Notes under the pieces: model-generated
Databases searched by the model: none
What the model was told of the DNA's origin: nothing
The model's input: the letters and a program-made list of their open reading frames with translations, nothing else
Part shown: piece by piece, positions 1 through 7,106 of the stretch
How the letters are laid out: each line of letters starts with the position of its first letter
How positions within the stretch are numbered: the first letter of the stretch is position 1
Position numbers and translations under genes: made by a program
From: Lysobacter capsici
Lineage (GTDB): Bacteria > Pseudomonadota > Gammaproteobacteria > Xanthomonadales > Xanthomonadaceae
NCBI RefSeq assembly: GCF_014779555.2
Contig: NZ_CP094357.1
Span: 3,472,001 to 3,536,000 of the forward strand
DNA: 64,000 bases
Direction: 5' to 3'

Positions 1-240
1 GCGGTCGCGCGTTTCGACCGCGCCTGGGCCGGCGAGCGCTACCAGCCGGCGGCGAAGCAGCGCCTGCTGCCGATCGGCCAGGGCTACAGCGCGCATCTGA
101 CCTATCTGATCGGCGACGACGGCGCGATCTTCGGCGGCTACGACGACAGCCTGCGCCGTTTCGGCGACAGCGTCGAAGATGCGCTCGGGAATATTCTTCT
201 GCGGCGCAATCAGCGCATCGTCGCGATCGCGCTGGATTGA
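1..240 (+). CDS. SUKH-3-like immunity protein, C-terminal part
   Basis: The frame is open from the window edge to a TGA at 238-240 and gives 79 residues with no start, so the N-terminus lies outside the window. The stretch LPIGQGYSAHLTYLIG, followed by DDGAIFGGYDDSLRRFGDS and then EDALGNILL, resembles the C-terminal half of SUKH-3 proteins (a polar 'PIG' turn, a short strand ending in D-G, then 'GDS..EAL..L'). SUKH proteins are usually immunity proteins of contact-dependent or secreted polymorphic toxins, or sit in their loci. The toxin, if there is one, would be upstream and cannot be seen. The family call is from pattern memory, not a search. Confidence 0.55.
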   Translation, partial: AVARFDRAWAGERYQPAAKQRLLPIGQGYSAHLTYLIGDDGAIFGGYDDSLRRFGDSVEDALGNILLRRNQRIVAIALD

Positions 241-530
241 GCAGGGTCTGGCGCGGCGGCGATCGTTCGCGGCGTCGCTGGACGTACGCGACGCGGTACA
301 TCGCGCCGCCGTGGGCGAGCGCGCATCGCACGATTGCTTCGCGGGCAATCGCTCGACGCGCATCCGATCGGCTCGATCAAGGCGAACGACGGCCGTCGCC
401 CGCTTCGCCGGCCCCTAGGCAGCAAGCCCTCATCCGCGCGTAGAGCGCGACCACCGAAGCGCTTGCCGAGACCGCGCCGCGCGCTTAACGGCTAAGCTGT
501 AAACCCGTCATCGCCAAACCGAGGCCGCGC

Positions 531-1079
531 GTGTCCTTCGTTCCTGATCTGTCCGCCGATGCAAACCTGCCGGCCCGCCGTGTGCGCTCGGCGCTGCGCC
601 GCGGCCTCGCGGCCTTGCCGCTGGCCTTGGCGCTGGCCGCCGCGACCGTGAGCCTGAGCGCCTGCAAGCGTCCGGCCGCGCAAGAAGAGCAAGCCGCCGC
701 GCCGAAGGTGTTCAGCGGCCGCATCGCCCAGTTCCAGACCATCGACGAACGCCCGGGCACCGGCGCGGTCGCCCAGTCGGGCCAGGAAGTGATCGTGCAG
801 TACACCGGCTGGTTCTACGACGAAAAGGCCGTGAACAAGCGCGGCAGCAAGTTCGACAGCTCCTACGACCACGGCAAGCCTTTCAGCTTCCTGCTCGGCG
901 CCGGCCGGGTGATCCGCGGCTGGGACGACGGCGTGGCCGGCATGCGCGTCGGCGGCAAGCGCGTGCTGATGGTCCCGCCGGACATGGCCTACGGCCGCGA
1001 CGGCGCCGGCGGCGGCGTGATCCCGCCCGACGCCTCGCTGGTGTTCGAGGTCGAATTGCTGGGCGTGCAGGCGCATTGA
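531..1079 (+). CDS. FKBP-type peptidyl-prolyl cis-trans isomerase, lipoprotein
   Basis: The 182-residue product has an N-terminal hydrophobic segment ending in a lipobox-like LSAC (Cys45), then a single FKBP domain from about residue 75 to the end. FKBP landmarks are VQYTGWFYD, KFDSSYD, PFSFLLGAGRVIRGWD, a run of MRVGGKR, and the closing VFEVELLGV. It should be a membrane-anchored periplasmic proline isomerase helping protein folding. The longest frame starts with GTG at 531; GTG at 582 would give a more ordinary 28-residue lipoprotein signal, so the start is uncertain. The gene stands alone; the 290 bp before it hold nothing convincing. Downstream is a repeat array. Confidence 0.9.
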   Translation: MSFVPDLSADANLPARRVRSALRRGLAALPLALALAAATVSLSACKRPAAQEEQAAAPKVFSGRIAQFQTIDERPGTGAVAQSGQEVIVQYTGWFYDEKAVNKRGSKFDSSYDHGKPFSFLLGAGRVIRGWDDGVAGMRVGGKRVLMVPPDMAYGRDGAGGGVIPPDASLVFEVELLGVQAH

Positions 1080-1140
1080 GTCGGCGCACGGGCCCGGCCC
1101 GCTAGCCGGCCAATCGAATCGCCGGATGCGATGTTCGCGA

Positions 1141-1950
1141 CTGTAGGAGCGGCGTAAGCCGCGACCACGACACTTCATCTGCATCGATACCAGCGCCGAA
1201 GGCGTTGTCCCGCGGTCGCGGCTCACGCCGCTCCTACAGGGGGCGGCCCTGAATCACCGCGACCGGGGTGCGAGGTTCGCGACTGTAGGAGCGGCGCAAG
1301 CCGCGACCGCGACACTTCATCTGCATCGATACCCGCGCCGAAGGCCTGATGCCGCGGTCGCGGCTCGCGCCGCTCCTACAGGGGGCGGCCCTGAATCACG
1401 ACGACTGGGCTGCGACGTTCGCGACTGTAGGAGCGGCGTAAGCCGCGACCGCGACACTTCATCGACATCGATACCGGCGCCGAAGGCCTGATGCCGCGGT
1501 CGCGGCTCGCGCCGCTCCTACAGGGGGCGGCCCTGAATCACGGCGACCGGGATGCAACGTTCGCGACTGTAGGAGCGGCGCAAGCCGCGACCACGACACT
1601 TCATCTGCATCGATGCCCGCGCCGAAGGCGTGGTCCCGCGGTCGCGGCTCGCGCCGCTCCTACAGGGGGCGGCCCTGAACCACGGCGACCGGGCTGCGAC
1701 GCTTGCGACTGTAGGAGCGGCGCAAGCCGCGACCGCGACACTTCATCTGCATCGATACCCGCGCCGAAGGCCTGATGACGCGGTCGCGGCTCGCGCCGCT
1801 CCTACAGGGGGCGGCCCTGAATCACGGCGATCCGGATGCAACGTTCGCGACTGTAGGAGCGGCGCAAGCCGCGACCGCGACACTTCATCTGCATCGAGAC
1901 CCGCGCCGAAGGCCTGATGCCGCGGTCGCGGCTCGCGCCGCTCCTGCAGG
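1141..1950. repeat. Six-unit hairpin array, 142 bp period
   Basis: CTGTAGGAGCGGCG recurs at 1141, 1283, 1425, 1567, 1709 and 1851, an exact 142 bp step each time. In each unit it is matched about 80 bases later by its complement CGCCGCTCCTACAG, with further complementary arms (GCCGCGACC / GGTCGCGGC), so every unit can form a long hairpin. The linker between hairpins (GGGGGCGGCCCTGAATCACG and what follows) is also repeated. The last unit has CTCCTGCAG instead of CTCCTACAG. No open frame with protein character is present. Such palindromes are common between genes in Xanthomonadaceae; tandem copies this regular look like amplification of a whole unit. Confidence 0.95.
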
Positions 1951-2084
1951 GAGCATCCCCAAAGCCAGCGCTCGCGCGACTCGAACCGCCCCAGCACCAA
2001 CAAAACTTTGCTTATCCGGTCGTTAGCAAGCGACTGCAAAAACTGACAGTGGGTCGGTGGTTCCTGTCCGCCACTTGCCCTACA

Positions 2085-2135
2085 CTGTGACGCAATGCAT
2101 ATTTTTTTGTGATTTATTACACTAATTAGTCACAG
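2085..2135 (+). promoter_or_regulatory. Promoter region with inverted repeat before roadblock operon
   Basis: This is an AT-rich island inside very GC-rich DNA, 40-90 bases before the operon start. CTGTGAC at 2085-2091 and GTCACAG at 2129-2135 form a perfect 7 bp inverted repeat 37 bases apart. Between them TGTGA at 2108-2112 followed after 6 bases by ACACT gives a partial match to the CRP/Clp consensus. Which protein binds is not known; a Clp (CRP-like) role is a guess. Confidence 0.4.
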
Positions 2136-2174
2136 CACAATCTGCGTCAAGCGTGCTCAGGGGATCGCAAGGAC

Positions 2175-2615
2175 ATGCAGCAAACCACGGTGGAATTGTT
2201 GTTGGGGCGACTGGAATCGTCCCACCGTACCGAGAATTCGCTCGGCGTACTGCTGACGGAGGAACTCGCGCGCTGCAAGCAGCGGCTGCCGGACCTGCGC
2301 ACGATCTGCGTGTCCACCGCCGACGGCCGGCCGCTGGCCGAACTCGAATCCGGCCAGGCCGATGCGCGCCGGATCGCGGCGATGGCCAATTCCTTTCTGA
2401 CCCTGGGCGAGACCCTGGCCAAGGAGGTCAAGCTCAGCGGCGCCGATTACGCGACGGTGTGCACCTCGCGCGGCAACATCGTGCTGTTCCGCATCGATGC
2501 GCCCAAGCCGCTGACCCTGCTGGCGATGGCCGGCAGCGACACCAACCTGGCCTTGCTGCTGGTCGCCACCCGCGACTGCGCCACCCGCATCGGCGCCCTG
2601 CTCGCGCGCCGCTGA
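2175..2615 (+). CDS. Roadblock/LC7 domain protein (first of two)
   Basis: The 146-residue product has the roadblock/LC7 pattern: an amphipathic helix, a strand with ICVSTADGRPLAEL, a long helix (RRIAAMANSFLTLGETLAKE), and paired strands such as TVCTSRGNIVLFRI followed by LLAMAGSDTNLALLLVATR. Proteins of this fold (MglB type) bind and regulate small Ras-like GTPases at the inner face of the membrane, often in motility or polarity control. It is the first gene of a four-gene cluster ending in such a GTPase at 4105-4671, so it is likely one of the GTPase regulators. A purine-rich stretch (GCAAGGAC) directly precedes the ATG. Confidence 0.85.
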   Translation: MQQTTVELLLGRLESSHRTENSLGVLLTEELARCKQRLPDLRTICVSTADGRPLAELESGQADARRIAAMANSFLTLGETLAKEVKLSGADYATVCTSRGNIVLFRIDAPKPLTLLAMAGSDTNLALLLVATRDCATRIGALLARR

Positions 2616-2740
2616 TCCCGTATACGCCGCCCTCGCGCGCATCCGCGCGCGCGCGGCGAATGCGCGCAGCGGCCGCAACCGCGCCACCCGCTACACGCCC
2701 GACCCACCGCACTTCCCATCGAACCGCAACGGAGCCGCAC

Positions 2741-3100
2741 ATGTCGAAACTGCAACTGGACGAACTCAACAACCTGGCCGGCTTCGTCGGCGCTGCGCTG
2801 GTCGACAGCGACAGCGGCATGGCGCTGGCCACCTCCGGCGGCGGCAACGTCGATCTGGAAGTCGCCGCGGCCGGCAACTCCGAAGTGGTGCGCGCCAAGC
2901 GTCGCGTCGCCGAGCAGCTAGGCCTCAACGACACCATCGAAGACGTCCTGATCAGCCTGAGCAAGCAGTACCACCTGATCCGCCCGCTCGAAAGCAACCC
3001 GACCTTGTTCCTGTACGTGGTGCTGGACCGCTCGCGCGCCAACCTGGCGATGGCCCGTCACGAACTCAAGTCGTTCGAAAAGACCCTCGACTTCAAGTGA
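2741..3100 (+). CDS. Roadblock/LC7 domain protein (second)
   Basis: The 119-residue product starts MSKLQLDELNNLAGFVGAAL and keeps the roadblock core: VDSDSGMALATSGGG, then a helix, then DVLISLSKQYHLIRPL and TLFLYVVLDRSRANLAMARH. It is distantly related to the preceding gene and lies 125 bases after it. Two roadblock proteins may form a heterodimer, or may act on different states of the GTPase; neither can be told from sequence. The ATG at 2741 is chosen because the in-frame sequence before it is low-complexity and unlike a roadblock protein. Confidence 0.85.
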   Translation: MSKLQLDELNNLAGFVGAALVDSDSGMALATSGGGNVDLEVAAAGNSEVVRAKRRVAEQLGLNDTIEDVLISLSKQYHLIRPLESNPTLFLYVVLDRSRANLAMARHELKSFEKTLDFK

Positions 3101-3137
3101 TGGCCGCGCGGCCGCGCGCCATAACCGCCACCGGTTG

Positions 3138-4115
3138 ATGCGAGACACGCGCATGCCATCGTCCAAACGCTACCTCGTCGTCAGCGCCGATCTCGACAAA
3201 TCGCGGCATGCGCGTCTGCATGCCGCGTGCGTCGGCCTGCGCGAGCAAGGCATCGAGATCGACCTGCAGGCGTGGAGCGATCGCCCCGCGCATCTGCTGG
3301 TCACCGGCACCGAAACCAGCCTGAGCCGCAACGCGGTCGAGCAGGCGATGCGCCGCGGCATTCCGGTGTTGCGCATCGGCCGTCTGCCGTGGGATCCCGA
3401 TTCGGTGCATTCGGTCGACATCAATATCGAGGCCGGCGAGCTCGGACGCAGCCTGCGCGAACGCCTGCGCCACGGCCGCGACGACGCCGAGGCCAACGGT
3501 ACGAGCGCCGCCGGCGCGCTGCCGTTCGTGCAACACCTGTTGAGCGCGCCCAAGGGCCTGTACCTGTTCGAATCGGGGCTGTTCCGCCTGGTCGCCGATC
3601 TGGGCGCCTCGCGCATGCACATGATCCGGCGCATGCCCTACCCGGAGTTGGTCGCCGAAGCGATGAGCCCGAACTGGTTCATCACCGCGCTGACGCAGAA
3701 GCAGTACGTCGAGAAATACCGGCAGGACGTGACCCAGAGCTATTCGCTGGAATCCTTGCTGTGGGACATCGCCATCGCCCACGACGCGCCGCTGGCGCAG
3801 GTCGATCCGCTGCGTCCGCTGCAACTGCGCGGCTGGCCGCTGATGCCGTCGACCGCGTTGCCGACGCAATGGCTGCTGCCGCTGGGGTGTCTGTTGCGCG
3901 GTCCGTGGTCGCTGCCGGCGCTGGCCGAGGCCACCGCCACGCCGCACGCCGAATTGAAGCGGCTGTTCGCGGTCGCCCTGGCCACCGGACTGGCCGAAGC
4001 CGCGCCCGCCGCGATGCCCGCGCATCGTCAGGGCGGATCGTCCGAACTGGGTTTGATCCGACGCCTCGCGCGCCGGTTCGGCCTGAATTTCCTGGGAGCC
4101 GGCAGTGGCCAGTGA
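3138..4115 (+). CDS. Unknown partner protein of roadblock/GTPase cassette
   Basis: About 325 residues. The N-terminal third alternates strands and helices like a small Rossmann or receiver-like fold (RYLVVSADL, AHLLVTGTE, GIPVLRIGRL), but no phosphoacceptor pattern is clear. The middle has LLSAPKGLYLFESGLFRLVA, and the C-terminal part (LLRGPWSLPALAEATATPHA, then ELKRLFAVALATGLAEA) looks like a winged helix. Start choice is open: TTG 3135, ATG 3138 or ATG 3153. The gene overlaps the GTPase gene by 11 bases, so the two are probably translationally coupled. An adaptor or effector of the GTPase is the likely role, by context only. Confidence 0.7.
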   Translation: MRDTRMPSSKRYLVVSADLDKSRHARLHAACVGLREQGIEIDLQAWSDRPAHLLVTGTETSLSRNAVEQAMRRGIPVLRIGRLPWDPDSVHSVDINIEAGELGRSLRERLRHGRDDAEANGTSAAGALPFVQHLLSAPKGLYLFESGLFRLVADLGASRMHMIRRMPYPELVAEAMSPNWFITALTQKQYVEKYRQDVTQSYSLESLLWDIAIAHDAPLAQVDPLRPLQLRGWPLMPSTALPTQWLLPLGCLLRGPWSLPALAEATATPHAELKRLFAVALATGLAEAAPAAMPAHRQGGSSELGLIRRLARRFGLNFLGAGSGQ

Positions 4116-4671
4116 CGTGATCAAACTCGCCTTCGTCGGCGGCATGGGCGCCGGCAAGACCACCGCGATCCGCGCGATCTCCGACGTCGAACCGGTCAGC
4201 ACCGAAATGCCGATCAGCCATGCGCTGATGGGCGAGAAGACCCACACCACGGTGGCGCTGGACTACAGCACCATCGAACTGGACGGCGGCGAGCTGCTGC
4301 ACGTGTACGGCGTGCCGGGCCAGCGCTACCTCAACTTCATGTGGCCGCTGGTGTGCGACGGCGCGGTCGGCATCATCGTGCTGGTCGCGGCCGATGCCGG
4401 CGATATGGTCGCGCAAACCGACATGCTGCTGGTCGAGTTCGCCAAGATCGCGCCGCAGGCCTCGTTCGCGGTCGGGGTCACCCACACCGACGTGAGCAAC
4501 GATTTCGGCCTGCTGCATTTCCGCGACGCGCTGACCCAGCTCGGCCACAAGCTGCCGGTGGTGCGGCTGGACGCGCGCGACGGCGCGCAGGTCGAGGCCT
4601 TGATCCGGATATTGCTGTCGTACCGCTACGCCGAGTCGGTGGTGAACCAGCGCGCGTCGACATCGGTCTGA
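4105..4671 (+). CDS. MglA/Cvn-like small GTPase
   Basis: 188 residues from a GTG start inside the end of the previous gene. A P-loop GGMGAGKT is at 12-19. The switch II region reads GVPGQRY (69-75), with PGQ where Ras has D-x-x-G, and the expected N-K-x-D base-recognition motif is replaced by THTD (126-129). These substitutions are characteristic of the bacterial Rup/MglA-like family found with roadblock proteins (for example the Streptomyces conservons). It should switch between GTP and GDP forms under control of the two roadblock proteins encoded upstream, probably in polarity or surface motility. The substrate process is not shown by the sequence. Confidence 0.85.
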   Translation: MASDVIKLAFVGGMGAGKTTAIRAISDVEPVSTEMPISHALMGEKTHTTVALDYSTIELDGGELLHVYGVPGQRYLNFMWPLVCDGAVGIIVLVAADAGDMVAQTDMLLVEFAKIAPQASFAVGVTHTDVSNDFGLLHFRDALTQLGHKLPVVRLDARDGAQVEALIRILLSYRYAESVVNQRASTSV

Positions 4672-4738
4672 GCCGACGCCAAGACAACCACAGCGCAAGG
4701 CTCGCCGCGGCGAGCCCTGCGTGTTGTCGCCGTAACGA

Positions 4739-5770
4739 CTAAGCGATCGCCCGCAACGCCTGCGCCGCCAGTTCGAACGAGCGCAGCCGCGCGCCGTGGT
4801 CGAACACGTTCGCGGTGATCATCAGTTCGTCCGGCCGATGCCGCTCGATGAAGGCGGCGATGCCTTCGCGCACTTCAGGCGGGTCGCCGACCACCGCGCA
4901 GGCCAGCGCCTGGGCCACGCCGGCTTTCTCGATCGGCGTCCAGAAGGTTTCGATGTCATCGATCGGCGGCGGGATCAGCCCGGGCCGGCCGCGACGCAGA
5001 TTGACGAAGGACTGCTGCTGGGTGGTGAACAGACGCTTGGCCTGCGCGCTATCGTCGGCCGCGACCACGTTCAAGGCCAGCATCGCGTGCGGCCGCTGCA
5101 GGCGCGCGGAGGGTTTGAAATCGCGCCGGTACAAGGTCAGCGCTTCGTCCATCGCATCGGGCGCGAAATGCGAGGCGAATGCGAACGGCAGGCCCATCGC
5201 CGCCGACAGGCGCGCGCTGAACAGACTCGATCCGAGCAACCACACCGGCACTTCCAGCCCGCCGCCGGGCACGGCCTGCACGGTCTGACCCGGCTGCACC
5301 GGGCCGAAGTAATGCAGCAGTTCGGCCACGTCCTGCGGAAAGCTATCGGCGCCGTCGTAGTAGCGACGCAGCGCGCGCGCCGTGGCTTGGTCGGTACCGG
5401 GCGCGCGGCCCAGGCCCAGGTCGATGCGGTCCGGGTACAGCGATGCCAGGGTGCCGAACTGCTCGGCGACCTGCAGCGGCGCGTGATTGGGCAGCATGAT
5501 CCCGCCCGCGCCGACCCGGATCGTCGAGGTGCCGCCGGCGATATGGCCGATCAGCACCGCGGTCGCGGCGCTGGCGATGCCCGGCATGTTGTGGTGTTCG
5601 GCCAGCCAGTAGCGGTTGTAGCCCAGCGCTTCGGCATGACGGGCCAGGTCCAGGCTGTTGGCGAAGGCCTGACGGGCGTCGCTGCCCTGGGTGACGGGGG
5701 CGAGGTCGAGCACGGAATACGGCAGCATGCGGAAGTGTTCCGGGGAGAGTGCATACGATCTGGGGGCCAT
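4739..5770 (-). CDS. LLM class flavin-dependent oxidoreductase
   Basis: About 343 residues. It matches the bacterial luciferase-like YhbW group: [11 protein letters not shown] near the start, [50 protein letters not shown] and [13 protein letters not shown]. It should bind FMN in a TIM barrel and oxidise an unknown small substrate. The frame is open back to 5851, but that stretch is a dispersed repeat; ATG 5770 or ATG 5728 (which aligns with the usual family start) are the real candidates. It converges with the GTPase operon, ending 68 bases away. Confidence 0.88.
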   Translation of the reverse strand: MAPRSYALSPEHFRMLPYSVLDLAPVTQGSDARQAFANSLDLARHAEALGYNRYWLAEHHNMPGIASAATAVLIGHIAGGTSTIRVGAGGIMLPNHAPLQVAEQFGTLASLYPDRIDLGLGRAPGTDQATARALRRYYDGADSFPQDVAELLHYFGPVQPGQTVQAVPGGGLEVPVWLLGSSLFSARLSAAMGLPFAFASHFAPDAMDEALTLYRRDFKPSARLQRPHAMLALNVVAADDSAQAKRLFTTQQQSFVNLRRGRPGLIPPPIDDIETFWTPIEKAGVAQALACAVVGDPPEVREGIAAFIERHRPDELMITANVFDHGARLRSFELAAQALRAIA

Positions 5771-5870
5771 GGCGCGCGATTCCAGCGGCGTATTCGGTCC
5801 GGATCGGCGTTTCTGTGTTGCCTTGGTGGCCCTTATCGCAGGATGCGGCATTGCCGCGCCCTCGCCCCAA

Positions 5871-5895
5871 CCCCTCTCAGCTAGCGGGAGAGGGG
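5871..5895. repeat. Short palindrome, CCCTCTC family
   Basis: CCCCTCTC and GGGAGAGGGG are separated by 7 bases and can form a hairpin. The same family occurs at 53254-53277. These are dispersed intergenic palindromes and this copy sits just upstream of the flavin oxidoreductase gene. Confidence 0.75.
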
Positions 5896-5939
5896 GCTGG
5901 AACGCAGTGCAGGAAGCAAGACGATGACCGTCGTGGGCT

Positions 5940-6410
5940 TCAGAACAGGTCGAACTTCAAACCCTCGCGCTCGTTGTCCCAGATCGTGCAGAACACCCAC
6001 CAGCGCCCGTGCTCATGGCACAGCTGGATGCTGTTGGCGCCGCGCTTGAGCAGCACCGGCGAATCGGCGCTCGGGCGCGCGTCGTACTTGCTCCACACGT
6101 GCGCGATCTGACCGAAGCGCTCGATCCGCTGGTCGGTCTCGACCTCGTAGAAGGACTGCGTGGCGAACAAGCCCTCGACGTCGGCGATATAGCTTTCCAC
6201 GTCGAACACCACCGCGCGGGTCGAGCCGTCGGCCTCGACCACGGTGCGCAGGCTCAGGCCGCGCGGGTGATACAGATAGCGGAACCGCGCCCAGTCGCGC
6301 GGCGCCCCGGCCGGGCCGGAGATGCATTCGTAGATCGCGCGGACCAGGCGACCGATGTCCTGGGTGTCGGCGATCCATTGCGCGGGCACGGCTTGATGCG
6401 AGTCGTTCAT
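5940..6410 (-). CDS. SnoaL/NTF2-like protein of unknown function
   Basis: 156 residues from the ATG at 6410, which has GAGGAG about 9 bases before it; the frame opens further upstream at 6458 but without such a site. The pattern of an early helix ([15 protein letters not shown]), a tyrosine/aspartate rich region ([21 protein letters not shown]), and paired strands ending in [31 protein letters not shown] and W is typical of the nuclear-transport-factor-2 fold. Members bind small ligands or act as enzymes of many kinds, so no reaction can be named. Confidence 0.75.
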   Translation of the reverse strand: MNDSHQAVPAQWIADTQDIGRLVRAIYECISGPAGAPRDWARFRYLYHPRGLSLRTVVEADGSTRAVVFDVESYIADVEGLFATQSFYEVETDQRIERFGQIAHVWSKYDARPSADSPVLLKRGANSIQLCHEHGRWWVFCTIWDNEREGLKFDLF

Positions 6411-6477
6411 GACGCGGCACACTCCTCGGTGATGATCTGAATTCGAATCGACAACCAAGCGGACACCGATGCCGGCC

Positions 6478-6630
6478 TCAGCCCGGCATCGGCCAGCCCG
6501 CGAGCGGCGCGATCAGCCAGTACAAGCCGCCGATCACCAGCAGCCACATCGCGCCCTTGAGCAGCAAGCCGACCAGTTTGAACGCCAGATACAACCCGGC
6601 GATTACGACGAGGATGGCGACGATGTCCAT
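6478..6630 (-). CDS. Small two-helix membrane protein, 50 residues
   Basis: The frame runs from ATG 6630 to TGA 6478 and encodes 50 residues, nearly all hydrophobic: MDIVAILVVIAGLYLAFKLV, a lysine-bearing turn, then a second segment WLLVIGGLYWLIAPLAGW. A GGAG site lies about 6 bases before the ATG. Two short membrane-spanning helices are predicted by eye. It follows the SnoaL-like gene's region on the same strand, but upstream of it. Function unknown; codon composition and the ribosome site make it likely to be real rather than chance. Confidence 0.65.
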   Translation of the reverse strand: MDIVAILVVIAGLYLAFKLVGLLLKGAMWLLVIGGLYWLIAPLAGWPMPG

Positions 6631-7106
6631 GCAGGCTCCAGCAACAAAACGGCCCCGAGCTTAGAACGTGCGGCTGTTACCGACCAAGTGCCACAGGCAA
6701 GGGGTGTCGTCGCAGGGCTGAAGCCGCGGGCAAGGCATCGCGGCGACCACAGGCATGCACCTGCCAGCTTTGTCAGGTCGCGGCGCGAAAGCGCGCGACT
6801 TGCTGTCACTATCAGGCCATGGCCCGGACCAGAGCGGCCTCGCCACCGGGTCGGTCAGCGCGTTCGCAGCCCGGTCTTCGACCCGCCGCCAACCGCCGCC
6901 GACACCCCGCAATAAAAAAATCTCGACAAGCCGACGAACGGCAGGAACAATTTCCTAACATTTGGGTCTACCGCATCGATCGATACGCGTATGTGCCGCA
7001 AAGCACACCCCGCGCGATCGAAACGTAGTCGAAACTCTTGGGGACCGGCCGGGCAGGATCGCCCGGCCCGGCACTAGCCACCGCACCACGGATCGGAATC
7101 TCCGCA
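6631..7106. other. Intergenic region with AT-rich promoter-like stretch
   Basis: No convincing gene. An AT-rich run (AATAAAAAAATCTCG near 6911, then CAATTTCCTAACATTTGGG near 6947) stands out and may carry the promoter for the alpha-2-macroglobulin/PBP1C operon. A possible upstream TTG start at 7038 is not favoured. Confidence 0.4.

Noticed and set aside
1141-1950. Arrays as a CRISPR locus
   Set aside because: The repeated unit is long, the spacers are near-identical and no cas genes are present.
1491-2039. Several 80-100 residue frames in the hairpin array
   Set aside because: The frames repeat with the 142 bp unit and have no independent coding signals.
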